This document shows, in pieces, positions 52,966 to 60,911 of a stretch of DNA of 64,000 nt (the stretch's first letter is position 1; each line of letters starts with the position of its first letter). The notes under the pieces are model-generated. The model saw only the letters and a program-made list of their open reading frames with translations, had not been told where the DNA came from and searched no databases. The DNA is from Campylobacterales bacterium (GTDB lineage Bacteria; Campylobacterota; Campylobacteria; Campylobacterales; Nitratiruptoraceae), in NCBI GenBank assembly GCA_027065825.1, contig JAMONM010000098.1, positions 1 to 64,000 on the forward strand, in the 5' to 3' direction. The position numbers were made by a program, and so were the translations under genes.

Positions 52966-53252
52966 AACGCAGTTTCGAGGTTCTAAACGTTAAGTGCGAA
53001 GGATGCGCCTCTACACTGAAAAGAGCTCTTGAAAAAGAGTTCGGCCGTGTGGAGGTAGACTTGACAAAAGAGCCCAGAATCGTAACAGTAGATATAAAAG
53101 AAGATAAAGATATAGATAAGTTAAAAACAATTTTAAGAAGTGTTGGCTATCCTCTAATTGAAGATGAGATGACTAAAGTCCAGTCGCTGGGTATGAAAAC
53201 CAAAAGTTTCATATCCTGCGCGGTTGGCAAATTTACTTTAAGTAAGGAGTGA
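52962..53252 (+). CDS. Small heavy-metal-associated (HMA-like) protein inside the carbon operon
   Basis: 96 residues, GTG start overlapping sucD by 4 bases. The first 70 residues are a ferredoxin-like HMA domain: [19 protein letters not shown] with the metal-binding pair Cys12/Cys15, then [16 protein letters not shown] and [16 protein letters not shown] 25-residue tail with one more Cys (FISCAVGK) follows. It may chaperone copper or another soft metal, or guard iron-sulfur enzyme assembly; the next gene encodes a ferredoxin subunit. A comparable gene is not part of the C. jejuni cluster as I know it. Confidence 0.85.
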   Translation: MKRSFEVLNVKCEGCASTLKRALEKEFGRVEVDLTKEPRIVTVDIKEDKDIDKLKTILRSVGYPLIEDEMTKVQSLGMKTKSFISCAVGKFTLSKE

Positions 53253-53254
53253 AA

Positions 53255-53593
53255 ATGGCGTTGTTGAAAGCTCCGGAGAATACTCCGGTTTGGGTTAACG
53301 AAAATAACTGCAAAGCGTGCGATCTGTGCGTCGCCTACTGTCCTGCCGGTGTTTTGGTCATGGTTCCCGAACCAAAGACCATTTTGGGGACTATGGTCAA
53401 AGTTGTCTATCCGGACAGCTGTATAGGATGCCAAGACTGCGAATTGGAGTGTCCTGATTTCGCTATCATGGTAGCCGACAGAAAAGAGTACAAGTTCTCC
53501 AAACTGTCCGAAGAGGCTAAAGAGAGAGCGGAAGCTATCAAGAAAAATCATTTCATGGCCAGAGAAGAAGATCTGGCAGTTCTAAGCGCATAA
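53255..53593 (+). CDS. oorD: 2-oxoglutarate:ferredoxin oxidoreductase, delta (ferredoxin) subunit
   Basis: 112 residues from the ATG at 53255, five bases after AAGGAG; a GTG two codons earlier overlaps the site itself. Two [4Fe-4S] motifs: CKACDLCVAYCPAG and CIGCQDCELECPD. Passes electrons between ferredoxin and the OorAB core. Start of the oorDABC set, whose order equals that in C. jejuni and Helicobacter pylori. Confidence 0.95.
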   Translation: MALLKAPENTPVWVNENNCKACDLCVAYCPAGVLVMVPEPKTILGTMVKVVYPDSCIGCQDCELECPDFAIMVADRKEYKFSKLSEEAKERAEAIKKNHFMAREEDLAVLSA

Positions 53594-53602
53594 GGAGAGG
53601 CA

Positions 53603-54751
53603 ATGGCGAGAGAAGTAATTTCAAGCGGAAACGAGTTAGCGGCTTTGGCCGCGATAGATGCCGGATGTAAATTTTTCGGCGGTTACCCTATTACGCCTTC
53701 TAGCGAAGTGGCGCACGAATTGAGCGTACTTCTGCCTAGAGTCGGCGGTAAATTTATACAGATGGAAGATGAAATAGGCGGTATCTGCGTTGCTCTTGGA
53801 GCCAGTATGAGCGGCGTGAAGTCCATGACCAACACTTCCGGACCGGGAATGAGTCTAAAAGCCGAGCAGATAGGTTTGGGATTCATAGCCGAAGTTCCGC
53901 TGGTAATTACAAACGTAATGAGAGGCGGTCCCTCTACCGGTCTTCCTACCAGGGTACAGCAAGGAGATATTAACCAGTCCAAATCTCCTACACACGGCGA
54001 TTATAAATCAATAACTTTCTGTGCCGGCAATCTGAGCGAATGTTATACGGAAGTCGTCAGAGCTTTCAACGTGGCCGAAGAGCTCATGACTCCGGTAATA
54101 GTCCTATTGGACGAAACCATCGGACATATGGTCGGAAAAGCGGTTCTACCCGATCTCGAAGAGGTAAAAGCCAACCTCGTAGAGAGAGCCAAACCCGATC
54201 CGAACGTTCCTAAAAACGAATTTTTGCCATATGACGTTCCCGAGGACAAGCCGGCGGTAATACCGCCCTTTTTCCAGGGATACCATTTCCATATAACCGG
54301 TCTTCATCACGGACCTACCGGATTCCCGACTGAAGACGCGGTTTTGTGTCAAAATCTGATAGAGAGACTGCATAGAAAAATCAACAGCAGAAGAAAAGAT
54401 CTGTTGGACAGCTACGAAGAGTATCTGCTGGATGATGCGGAGTATCTGGTTCTCTGCTACGGTTCTGTAAGTCTGGCGGCCAGAGAAGCCATTGACAGAC
54501 TAAGAGCCGAAGGGAAAAAGATAGGCATGTTCAGACCTATCACCCTCTGGCCGAGCCCAGAGGAGAAGATAGCCGAGCTCGCTCAGAGATTCCCGGCAGA
54601 TAAGATATTGATGCCCGAGTTGAATATGGGTCAATATATCGACGAGGTCGAGAGAATTATGAAACAAAGACCTGTTTCTCTGAACAAAGCCAACGGTAGA
54701 CCGATCAGTCCGGCAGAAATAATTGCCAAACTAAAAGAGATGGGAATATAA
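53603..54751 (+). CDS. oorA: 2-oxoglutarate:ferredoxin oxidoreductase, alpha subunit
   Basis: 382 residues. ThDP pyrimidine-domain subunit: GCKFFGGYPITPSSEVAHEL at the N-terminus, the KSMTNTSGPGMSLKAEQIGL segment and VVRAFNVAEELMTPVIVLLDE. The C-terminal transketolase-like domain contains FRPITLWPSPEEKI. With OorB forms the active site that carboxylates succinyl-CoA in autotrophs. Confidence 0.96.
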   Translation: MAREVISSGNELAALAAIDAGCKFFGGYPITPSSEVAHELSVLLPRVGGKFIQMEDEIGGICVALGASMSGVKSMTNTSGPGMSLKAEQIGLGFIAEVPLVITNVMRGGPSTGLPTRVQQGDINQSKSPTHGDYKSITFCAGNLSECYTEVVRAFNVAEELMTPVIVLLDETIGHMVGKAVLPDLEEVKANLVERAKPDPNVPKNEFLPYDVPEDKPAVIPPFFQGYHFHITGLHHGPTGFPTEDAVLCQNLIERLHRKINSRRKDLLDSYEEYLLDDAEYLVLCYGSVSLAAREAIDRLRAEGKKIGMFRPITLWPSPEEKIAELAQRFPADKILMPELNMGQYIDEVERIMKQRPVSLNKANGRPISPAEIIAKLKEMGI

Positions 54752-54761
54752 GGAGTTAATA

Positions 54762-55616
54762 ATGGCATTCAATTACGACCAGTATCTTAGAACTGACAAA
54801 ATGCCGACACTTTGGTGTTGGGGGTGTGGGGACGGAATCATTCTGAAAGCTCTCATCAGAGCCATCGACAAGCTCGGATGGAGCATGGATGATGTGTGCG
54901 TAGTATCCGGAATCGGATGTAGCGGTAGATTCAGTTCGTATCTGGACTGCAATACCGTTCATACCACTCACGGTAGAACCGTTGCGTACGCTACCGGAAT
55001 AAAGCTGGCCAATCCGGACAAACACGTTATAGTCGTGGCCGGTGACGGCGACGGTCTGGCGATAGGAGGTAACCATACCATCCACGGGTGTAGAAGAAAC
55101 ATAGATATCAATTTTATTCTAATCAACAACTTTATCTACGGATTGACCAATTCTCAGGTAAGCCCAACCACTCCAAAAGGGATGTGGGCCGTTACTACAC
55201 AGTACGGAAACGTAGATCCAACTTTCGACGCCTGTGAATTGGCCAAAGGCGCCGGCGCCACTTTCATCGCCAGAGAGAGCGTAACGGATGCCAGAAAACT
55301 CGAAAAGATGTTCATCAAAGGTTTTGAACATAGAGGATTTAGCTTTTTCGACGTTTTCAGTAACTGCCACGTAAACCTGGGTAGAAAGAACAAAATGGGC
55401 GAGGCTATTCAGAACCAGGAGTGGATAGACTCCATCACCATGCCTCTTAAAAAGTGGGAAAAACTGAGCGACGAGGAGAAGAAGGCCTACTTCCCGACGG
55501 GAATACTCTATCACGACGATTCGCAGATGGAGTATTGCGACGCCTACGATCTGGTAATAGAGGCGGCTCAGAACAAGAAAAAGGTAGATATACCTATCGA
55601 AGTAAAATCAAGATAA
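54762..55616 (+). CDS. oorB: 2-oxoglutarate:ferredoxin oxidoreductase, beta subunit
   Basis: 284 residues. ThDP-binding subunit with LWCWGCGDGIILKAL (cluster cysteines), GIGCSGRFSSYLDC and the ThDP/Mg motif VVAGDGDGLAIGGNH ending INFILINNFIYG. AAGGAG is about 9 bases upstream. An 81-base gap with a hairpin separates it from oorC, unlike the tight spacing elsewhere. Confidence 0.96.
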   Translation: MAFNYDQYLRTDKMPTLWCWGCGDGIILKALIRAIDKLGWSMDDVCVVSGIGCSGRFSSYLDCNTVHTTHGRTVAYATGIKLANPDKHVIVVAGDGDGLAIGGNHTIHGCRRNIDINFILINNFIYGLTNSQVSPTTPKGMWAVTTQYGNVDPTFDACELAKGAGATFIARESVTDARKLEKMFIKGFEHRGFSFFDVFSNCHVNLGRKNKMGEAIQNQEWIDSITMPLKKWEKLSDEEKKAYFPTGILYHDDSQMEYCDAYDLVIEAAQNKKKVDIPIEVKSR

Positions 55617-55628
55617 TAATTGCTTGAA

Positions 55629-55645
55629 TCCCCCTTATGGGGGGA
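55629..55645 (+). repeat. Hairpin between oorB and oorC
   Basis: TCCCCC and GGGGGG flank a short TTAT loop, giving a strong 5-6 bp GC stem in the gap after oorB. It is followed by ACTCATAG, not a T run. Likely an mRNA stability or ratio element rather than a complete terminator, since oorC belongs to the same enzyme. Confidence 0.5.
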
Positions 55646-55697
55646 CTCATAGTGGTTATTCAAAGAAATAACAAAACAAACTCAAAGGAAGTTGACT

Positions 55698-56267
55698 ATG
55701 AGATATCAGTTGAGATTTACAGGTGTAGGCGGACAGGGTGTTTTGCTGGCTGGCGAAATTTTGGCGAGCGCTAAAATCAAATTGGGCGGCTACGGAGTAA
55801 AGGCCGCGACGTACACCTCTCAGGTTAGGGGAGGTCCAACCAAGGTCGACATTATTTTGGACGATAACGAGATACTCTATCCCTACGCGAACGAGGGAGA
55901 GATAGATTTTATGCTCTCGACTGCGCAGGTTAGTTACGATCAGTTCAAAAGCGGCGTAAAAGAGGGCGGCAGAATCGTTTTGGAGCCGAATCTGGTAACT
56001 CCTTCTGCCGATGATATAAACAAATGGGAGATTTATGAGATTCCTTTGATCTCTATCGCCAAAGAGGAGGTCGGAAACGTCGTTACACAGTCTGTCGTGG
56101 CTCTTGGAATAACGGTAGAGATGACCAAGTGTATCGACAGAGACGTGGTGTTTGAAACGATGATCTCCAAAGTTCCCGCCAAAGTGGTTGAACTGAACAA
56201 AAAGGCTTTTGAACTTGGCGAAAAGTATGCGAGAGAAGCTCTCGAAAAAGGTCCTCTAAAGGCCTGA
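55698..56267 (+). CDS. oorC: 2-oxoglutarate:ferredoxin oxidoreductase, gamma subunit
   Basis: 189 residues from the ATG at 55698, seven bases after AAAGGAAG. Family motif RFTGVGGQGVLLAGEILASA at the N-terminus, then AATYTSQVRGGPTKVDIILDD and SVVALGITVEM. Completes the four-subunit enzyme. A terminator follows within 10 bases, marking the end of the carbon operon. Confidence 0.95.
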   Translation: MRYQLRFTGVGGQGVLLAGEILASAKIKLGGYGVKAATYTSQVRGGPTKVDIILDDNEILYPYANEGEIDFMLSTAQVSYDQFKSGVKEGGRIVLEPNLVTPSADDINKWEIYEIPLISIAKEEVGNVVTQSVVALGITVEMTKCIDRDVVFETMISKVPAKVVELNKKAFELGEKYAREALEKGPLKA

Positions 56268-56273
56268 CTTCTT

Positions 56274-56288
56274 GGGGGCTTCGCCCCC
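56274..56288 (+). terminator. Rho-independent terminator after oorC
   Basis: GGGGGC and GCCCCC form a 6-bp GC stem with a TTC loop, followed by CTTTACTTTCAGTTTATTTT. Placed directly after the oorC stop and before the rnpB promoter, it probably ends the icd-to-oorC transcript. Confidence 0.7.
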
Positions 56289-56312
56289 CTTTACTTTCAG
56301 TTTATTTTAAGC

Positions 56313-56318
56313 TATAAT
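56313..56318 (+). promoter_or_regulatory. rnpB: -10 element of rnpB
   Basis: A perfect TATAAT ends 7 bases before the first paired base of the RNase P RNA (56326), the expected distance for a promoter whose first transcribed base is the mature 5' end. Confidence 0.75.
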
Positions 56319-56325
56319 CTCATTT

Positions 56326-56658
56326 GGCATAGCAGACGGCCGCTGCGAAAGCAGAGGAAAGTCCGAGCTGCAGTGAGGCGGGGTTCCACCTAACGGGTGG
56401 CCGGCGAAGCCCTACGGGGATAAGCCGAGGGAAAGTGCAACAGAGAGTAGACCGCCGATGGCAACGCACAGGCAAGGGTGAAAGGGTGAGGTAAGAGCTC
56501 ACCGCCTCTTTGGCGACAAAGAGGGCATTGTAAACCCAACCCGCAGCAAGTCAGACCTGGTTGATGCCTCACGTTTAGAGTCTGACGCAGGAGCTTCATG
56601 GTGACATGGAGCCACAGATAAATGGTCGTCCACGACAGAACTCGGCTTATGCTATGCC
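56326..56658 (+). ncRNA. rnpB: RNase P RNA (class A)
   Basis: 333 nt. The ends GGCATAGC and GCTATGCC pair as helix P1. The universally conserved GAGGAAAGTCCGAGCT (CR-I) is at about 56352 and ACAGAACTCGGCTTATG (CR-V) near the 3' end; AGAGTAGACC and CCGATGGC-type conserved elements lie between. The RNA is the catalytic part of RNase P, trimming tRNA 5' ends. Open frames on the opposite strand here are chance. Confidence 0.95.
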
Positions 56659-56759
56659 AACCTCTTTAAACTCTCTTTCATTCTACCGGTACCGCTTTTA
56701 AACAAAATTTATTAAATTTATTATATTATTTCTAAAAGCCCGAAAAAAAGGGAAAAGCG

Positions 56760-57683
56760 ATGGTAAAGTTCAACCATTTTTTCATTAAAGCTGTCAAAGA
56801 CGTTCTATCGTTCGAAACTATGAAACTGGCTTTGATGACCGGGATCCCTATTATGACGTTGTGGATAGGAGTCGGATGGCTTTTTTGGGAGCCGGTAACG
56901 GCTTTGACCTCGCAGGTTTTGACCTGGATACCTTTTTCGATCATAAAGGCTAACGGAGCTTTCGTTATCGCGTTTTTCCTCTGGTTTTTGGCCGTTATGG
57001 TCAGTTACTCTTTTATGGTCTCTTTTTTCAACGCCCTTTTTTACCGTTTTGTGGAGAAACCTCTTTTTGAATTCGTCAACGTGGTTTTGGTTTTGATTCT
57101 CTCGGTAGGTTGGTCTCTGGCTATTATTTTCAATTGGGAGTCGATTTATGCCCAGATCGGCAGACTTTTGGTGCTGCTGCCCTTTGATACCGTAGATCAG
57201 GCGATTTCGTATCTTTTGGCTATATATCTTTTTTACAATCTTTTCGTCATTACGCTCTATATAACGGTTTTCTTTTTTAGAGAGCCTTTTTTGCTCTCTT
57301 TAAAGGAGCTTCACTATCCGGATACGGTTTGCGAAAGTGCTTCGGGAGTTTCAGGAGTTTACGCTCTTTTGGTTAGAGACGGCGCCCTTTTTGCTCTTTT
57401 TATGGTGGCCGTGCTGCCTCTGCTCTTTATTCCCGTGGCCAACTTTTTGGCTATAGTGTTCCTATGGACCTGGCTTTACAAAGAGTCGGCATTTATGGGA
57501 GTTTGTTCGCTGTGTTGCGGAGATTACGAAAAAGAGTCCTATAAGGAGCACAGACTGGTTATATGGGTTGCCGCTTTTGTTGCCTCTTTGTTGAATTTTA
57601 TACCGGTTTTGGCTTTTTTGACTCCGTTTTTTGTTATGGCCCTCTATTTTCATTGGATTATGCACGAAAAGAGTAGAAGCTAA
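56760..57683 (+). CDS. EI24-domain integral membrane protein
   Basis: 307 residues with five or six transmembrane segments (about 27-50, 68-95, 103-130, 155-180, 205-240, 262-290). The overall pattern, including FNALFYRFVEKPLFEFVN, YLLAIYLFYNLFVI and LKELHYPDTVCES, fits the EI24/CysZ-type family common in Campylobacterota. CysZ transports sulfate, but the role of these homologues is unknown. Its 3' end overlaps fur by 4 bases, tail to tail. Confidence 0.7.
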   Translation: MVKFNHFFIKAVKDVLSFETMKLALMTGIPIMTLWIGVGWLFWEPVTALTSQVLTWIPFSIIKANGAFVIAFFLWFLAVMVSYSFMVSFFNALFYRFVEKPLFEFVNVVLVLILSVGWSLAIIFNWESIYAQIGRLLVLLPFDTVDQAISYLLAIYLFYNLFVITLYITVFFFREPFLLSLKELHYPDTVCESASGVSGVYALLVRDGALFALFMVAVLPLLFIPVANFLAIVFLWTWLYKESAFMGVCSLCCGDYEKESYKEHRLVIWVAAFVASLLNFIPVLAFLTPFFVMALYFHWIMHEKSRS

Positions 57684-58126
57684 TCCTCCGATTTTTCGCA
57701 ATCGGCACAAAGGCCGTACAGATTCATTTCGTGGGTTATGAGTTTGAAACCCTGTTTTTTTGCTATGTTCTCCTGGAGTTTTTCGAGTTCCTCTTCGTAA
57801 AACTCTATAATTTTGCCACATCCCAAACATATCATATGGTCGTGATGATGACCTCGGTTGAGTTCATATTTTTTCGCGTCGGTTCCGAACGATATGGAGT
57901 TTACCAATCCTTCGCTTTCCAAAAATGACAAAGCCCTGTATACGGTGGCTAGACCTATATTTTTGTTATATATCTTGGCTTTGGAGTATATCTCTTCGGG
58001 TGTCAGGTGCTCTTCGCTGTTGTATAGGGCCTTTAGAATATCTTCCCTTTGAGAAGAGTATTTTAGCCCTTTGGATTTTACGATGTTTTTTAATCTCTTT
58101 TGATAATCGCTAAAATCATAATTCAT
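57680..58126 (-). CDS. fur: Ferric uptake regulator Fur
   Basis: 148 residues. Winged-helix DNA-binding domain (SSQREDILKAL, GLATVYRALSFLESEGLVN) followed by the metal-binding dimer domain with HHHDHMICLGCGKIIEF (His93-97 and Cys100/Cys103) and a second pair CADC at 140/143, the structural zinc site. The close match of the HDHMICLGCGKIIEF segment to E. coli Fur favours Fur over PerR or Zur. It likely acts on the boxes at 5714 and 6847. It faces the EI24 gene and is divergent from the operon at 58380. Confidence 0.92.
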   Translation of the reverse strand: MNYDFSDYQKRLKNIVKSKGLKYSSQREDILKALYNSEEHLTPEEIYSKAKIYNKNIGLATVYRALSFLESEGLVNSISFGTDAKKYELNRGHHHDHMICLGCGKIIEFYEEELEKLQENIAKKQGFKLITHEMNLYGLCADCEKSED

Positions 58127-58166
58127 GACACTCTCTTTGGATTATGTCTGTATCTGGTTTCTATGC

Positions 58167-58219
58167 TAGGTTTTGCCGCAAGAGTATTTGGTACGCTACC
58201 CTGTTTGCGGCTTTACCTA
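58167..58219. repeat. Interrupted inverted repeat between fur and the 58380 operon
   Basis: TAGGT-TTT-GCCGCAA at 58167-58181 is mirrored by TTGCGGC-TTT-ACCTA at 58205-58219; 12 of 15 positions pair. A smaller GGTA-CGC-TACC dyad lies in the loop (58190-58200). The 253-base gap 58127-58379 holds this dyad and, near 58342-58352, TATAGTAAAAT as a -10 candidate for the downstream operon; no gene is seen. Confidence 0.5.
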
Positions 58220-58379
58220 ATACGTTATGATACCAAAAAGGTTTTTTTTATATCTTAATAGGAAACTTTTTGCGTAAAATATTTCAAAAACGCTCCTGTT
58301 AACGGCCTCTAAATAGGCGATAATCTAAAAAGGGACGTTTTTATAGTAAAATACTCTACTTCAATTATACGGAGACCGA

Positions 58380-59168
58380 ATGAGACTGCCGATTTTGGTT
58401 GCTCTTTTTACCGCTTTGGCGTACGCTTCTGTACATAAGGCCAGGATAGAGCCGCTGGAGATATACGATATCAAGGCGGCCGCTGCCGGCAAAGTAGTTT
58501 ATAGTGACGTCCAAAGCGAAGGGAGAGAGGTCTATAAAAGGCTGATAGTTAAACTCGACACCTTCGAAGAGGAGCAGGAATTAAAAAGCGCTAAAAAGAG
58601 GCTCGAGAATTTAAAGCGAATATTGACTGTCAACGAAAAGAGTCTGGAGAATCTACGCGATCTGTATGAGATAAAACTTGACAATTACGAAAAAATCAAA
58701 AATCTGAAGACAAAATCGAAATTCGAAAAAGATGTCAGACTCAGCGACTATCTGGCGGCATATAACCAGTATTTAAACCAACAGGAAAAAATAGAGTCTT
58801 TAAAAAACCAGATTTTGGATCTAAAAAAGGGCATAGAGCTTTTAAAGGATAAAATAGCTAAAAAAAGGATAGTAGTCAGCGGTTATGTATACAAGATCTA
58901 TCTAAAAAAAGGCGATTTCGCTCCAATAGGAGCCAGATTGGCTCAGGTGGCGGACATATCCAAAGGGAAAGTGGTCGTCTATCTGGGCAGTGACGAGATT
59001 GAAAATCTCGATAAGAAGAGCATCTATATAGACGGCAAGAAAGTAGCCGGCGGTTTTAGCAAAATATATAAAATTTCGGATCCGGTTCATATCAGTTCGT
59101 ATAGAGCCGAAATAATCGTTCCGGCGCCGAAAAGATTTTCGAAAATCGTAACCGTGGAGATAAAATGA
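58380..59168 (+). CDS. Short HlyD/membrane-fusion-type periplasmic adaptor
   Basis: 262 residues with signal peptide MRLPILVALFTALAYASV. A first lipoyl half (AAAAGKVVYSDVQSEG, about 35-60) is followed by a long coiled-coil hairpin (about 60-160, rich in Lys/Glu/Leu heptads) and the second lipoyl half with VVSGYVYKIYLKKGDFAPIG. The usual family length is 350-400, so the beta-barrel and membrane-proximal parts are reduced. It should bridge an inner-membrane transporter to the TolC-like protein at 62090. No transporter gene lies between them. Overlaps the next gene by 4 bases. Confidence 0.8.
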   Translation: MRLPILVALFTALAYASVHKARIEPLEIYDIKAAAAGKVVYSDVQSEGREVYKRLIVKLDTFEEEQELKSAKKRLENLKRILTVNEKSLENLRDLYEIKLDNYEKIKNLKTKSKFEKDVRLSDYLAAYNQYLNQQEKIESLKNQILDLKKGIELLKDKIAKKRIVVSGYVYKIYLKKGDFAPIGARLAQVADISKGKVVVYLGSDEIENLDKKSIYIDGKKVAGGFSKIYKISDPVHISSYRAEIIVPAPKRFSKIVTVEIK

Positions 59169-60901
59169 AAAGAACTACATGTCCTCTCGATTGCTACGAC
59201 GCGTGTAGCATGTTTTTGGAAAACAAGTTAAAAGGCGATCCCGACCATCCGGTAACCAAGGGTCATCTCTGCTATAAAATGAACCATTATTTTAATTATC
59301 CGCAACTTGAAAACGCCTACTACAAAGGTGAAAAAATAGCTCTGACCAAGGCTCTCGATATTTTGGAAGAGAGGCTAAAAGGGAGCGATCCCAGCAGGGT
59401 TTTGCATTTTAGGGGCAGCGGAAATTTGGGCAAGATGCAGGCTGTAACCGATCTGTTTTTTGCCAGATACGGCGCGACTCTCACTCAAGGAAGCCTATGC
59501 GATGCGGCCGGACAACTCGGTATTGAAGAAGGAAGGGGTAAAAATCTGATTTTGCCTCTTGAGCAGATAAAAAAGAGCGAGTTGATTATAATCTGGGGCA
59601 GGAACGTAACGGATACCAATTCCCATATTCTCCCCTATCTGGACAAAAAGAGCGTAGTCGTTATCGATCCCGTAAAAACTCCGATAGCTAAACGTGCGGC
59701 TATGCATTTGCAGATAAAGCCCAGAACGGATCTGGAACTGGCCTGTATGCTGGCTAGATTTATCTATATGCAAGCCGGCGAAGATGAGGAGTTTTTGGAA
59801 AACAAAACTGAAGATTACGAATTTTTTGCCGATTTTATCAAAAGCTATAGAATGGTGCCCACAGTGGAAAAGATAGGTGTCGATATCCTGGACGTAGCCA
59901 CGCTGGCCGAACTGATGCAGAGTATGAAAACGGTGATATTGGTGGGCAACGGGGTTCAAAAATATTCGCACGGTACAGAGGTGGTGAGAATGATCGATTC
60001 CCTGGCCGCAATGTTGGGGCTATTCGGCAAAGAGGGATGCGGCGTCTCCTTTTTGGGCGATACTGCCGTGGGATACGAGGATCCCTTTAGAGTCGAATCA
60101 AAAAGGGTTAAAAAAGCCGCCGTTGATTTTTCGGAATTCGACACCCTATTCATACAGGGATCGAATCCAGCTGTAACTATGCCCTCCTCCCATAGAGCGG
60201 TGGAGGGTTTGAAAAAGGCCTTTACGATCGTGTTCGGCATTTATATGGACGAGACCGCGAAATTGGCAGATTTGGTAATTCCCGCGAAGAATTTTCTTCA
60301 AAAGAGCGATATAAGATTTAGCTACGGTCACGAGTATGTGGGACTTATGCCGAAATTATCAGATTCCAAAGAGAGAATCAGCGAGTATGAACTAACGAAG
60401 GAGCTTTTTGAAAGATTTGGCTACGAGGGATTAAAAAGCGAAGATGAGTATCTGCGGGAGTTTGTTTCTTGTCTCGTAAAAGAGGGGGATTACTACAAGA
60501 TCCCCTCTTTTGAGGAAAATCCCTATAGCGAGGAGTTCTATACAGATAGCGGACTTTTTTGTTTTGTAGATGATGTGGACGATGAGTTTGATGTCGATCG
60601 GGAGGGTTTTTATCTGATCACTCCCAAATGCAAAACGTCGCTCAACTCCCAGTTCAAGACGGATCCCTATCTGTACGTGCACCCCTCTACGCTTTTGCGG
60701 GACGGCGAAAGGGTAGTGGCTTATTCGGATTACGGCGAGGCGCAATTTGAGATTAGAGTCAGCGAAGACGTCCATAAAGAGGCTGTGATGGCTTATAGCG
60801 GCAATCCTCAGGTCAACAGACTCACGCCGCCCAAAACCGATAATTACGGCAACAACGCCGTTTTTCAGGAAGTAAAGATAAAAATTAAAAAAATCTCCTA
60901 A
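59165..60901 (+). CDS. Molybdopterin-dependent oxidoreductase (short, cytosolic, orphan catalytic subunit)
   Basis: 578 residues, no signal or twin-arginine peptide. N-terminal [4Fe-4S] motif Cys6-x3-Cys10-x3-Cys14-x21-Cys36. The molybdopterin domains carry LHFRGSGNLGKMQ, GSLCDAAGQLG (Cys112 is a candidate metal ligand), IIWGRNVTDTNSH and the C-terminal YSGNPQVNRLTPPKTDN. It is a DMSO-reductase-superfamily enzyme, shorter than formate dehydrogenase or nitrate reductase. Substrate unknown; no electron-transfer or membrane subunit is adjacent. It overlaps the adaptor gene by 4 bases. Confidence 0.85.
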   Translation: MKRTTCPLDCYDACSMFLENKLKGDPDHPVTKGHLCYKMNHYFNYPQLENAYYKGEKIALTKALDILEERLKGSDPSRVLHFRGSGNLGKMQAVTDLFFARYGATLTQGSLCDAAGQLGIEEGRGKNLILPLEQIKKSELIIIWGRNVTDTNSHILPYLDKKSVVVIDPVKTPIAKRAAMHLQIKPRTDLELACMLARFIYMQAGEDEEFLENKTEDYEFFADFIKSYRMVPTVEKIGVDILDVATLAELMQSMKTVILVGNGVQKYSHGTEVVRMIDSLAAMLGLFGKEGCGVSFLGDTAVGYEDPFRVESKRVKKAAVDFSEFDTLFIQGSNPAVTMPSSHRAVEGLKKAFTIVFGIYMDETAKLADLVIPAKNFLQKSDIRFSYGHEYVGLMPKLSDSKERISEYELTKELFERFGYEGLKSEDEYLREFVSCLVKEGDYYKIPSFEENPYSEEFYTDSGLFCFVDDVDDEFDVDREGFYLITPKCKTSLNSQFKTDPYLYVHPSTLLRDGERVVAYSDYGEAQFEIRVSEDVHKEAVMAYSGNPQVNRLTPPKTDNYGNNAVFQEVKIKIKKIS

Positions 60902-60911
60902 AGGCTTGTTC

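Noticed and set aside
56281-56325. Possible small gene between oorC and rnpB
   Set aside because: The stretch is taken up by a terminator and the rnpB promoter.
56320-56599. Minus-strand frames over the RNase P RNA
   Set aside because: The DNA folds and matches rnpB conserved elements on the plus strand; these frames are chance.
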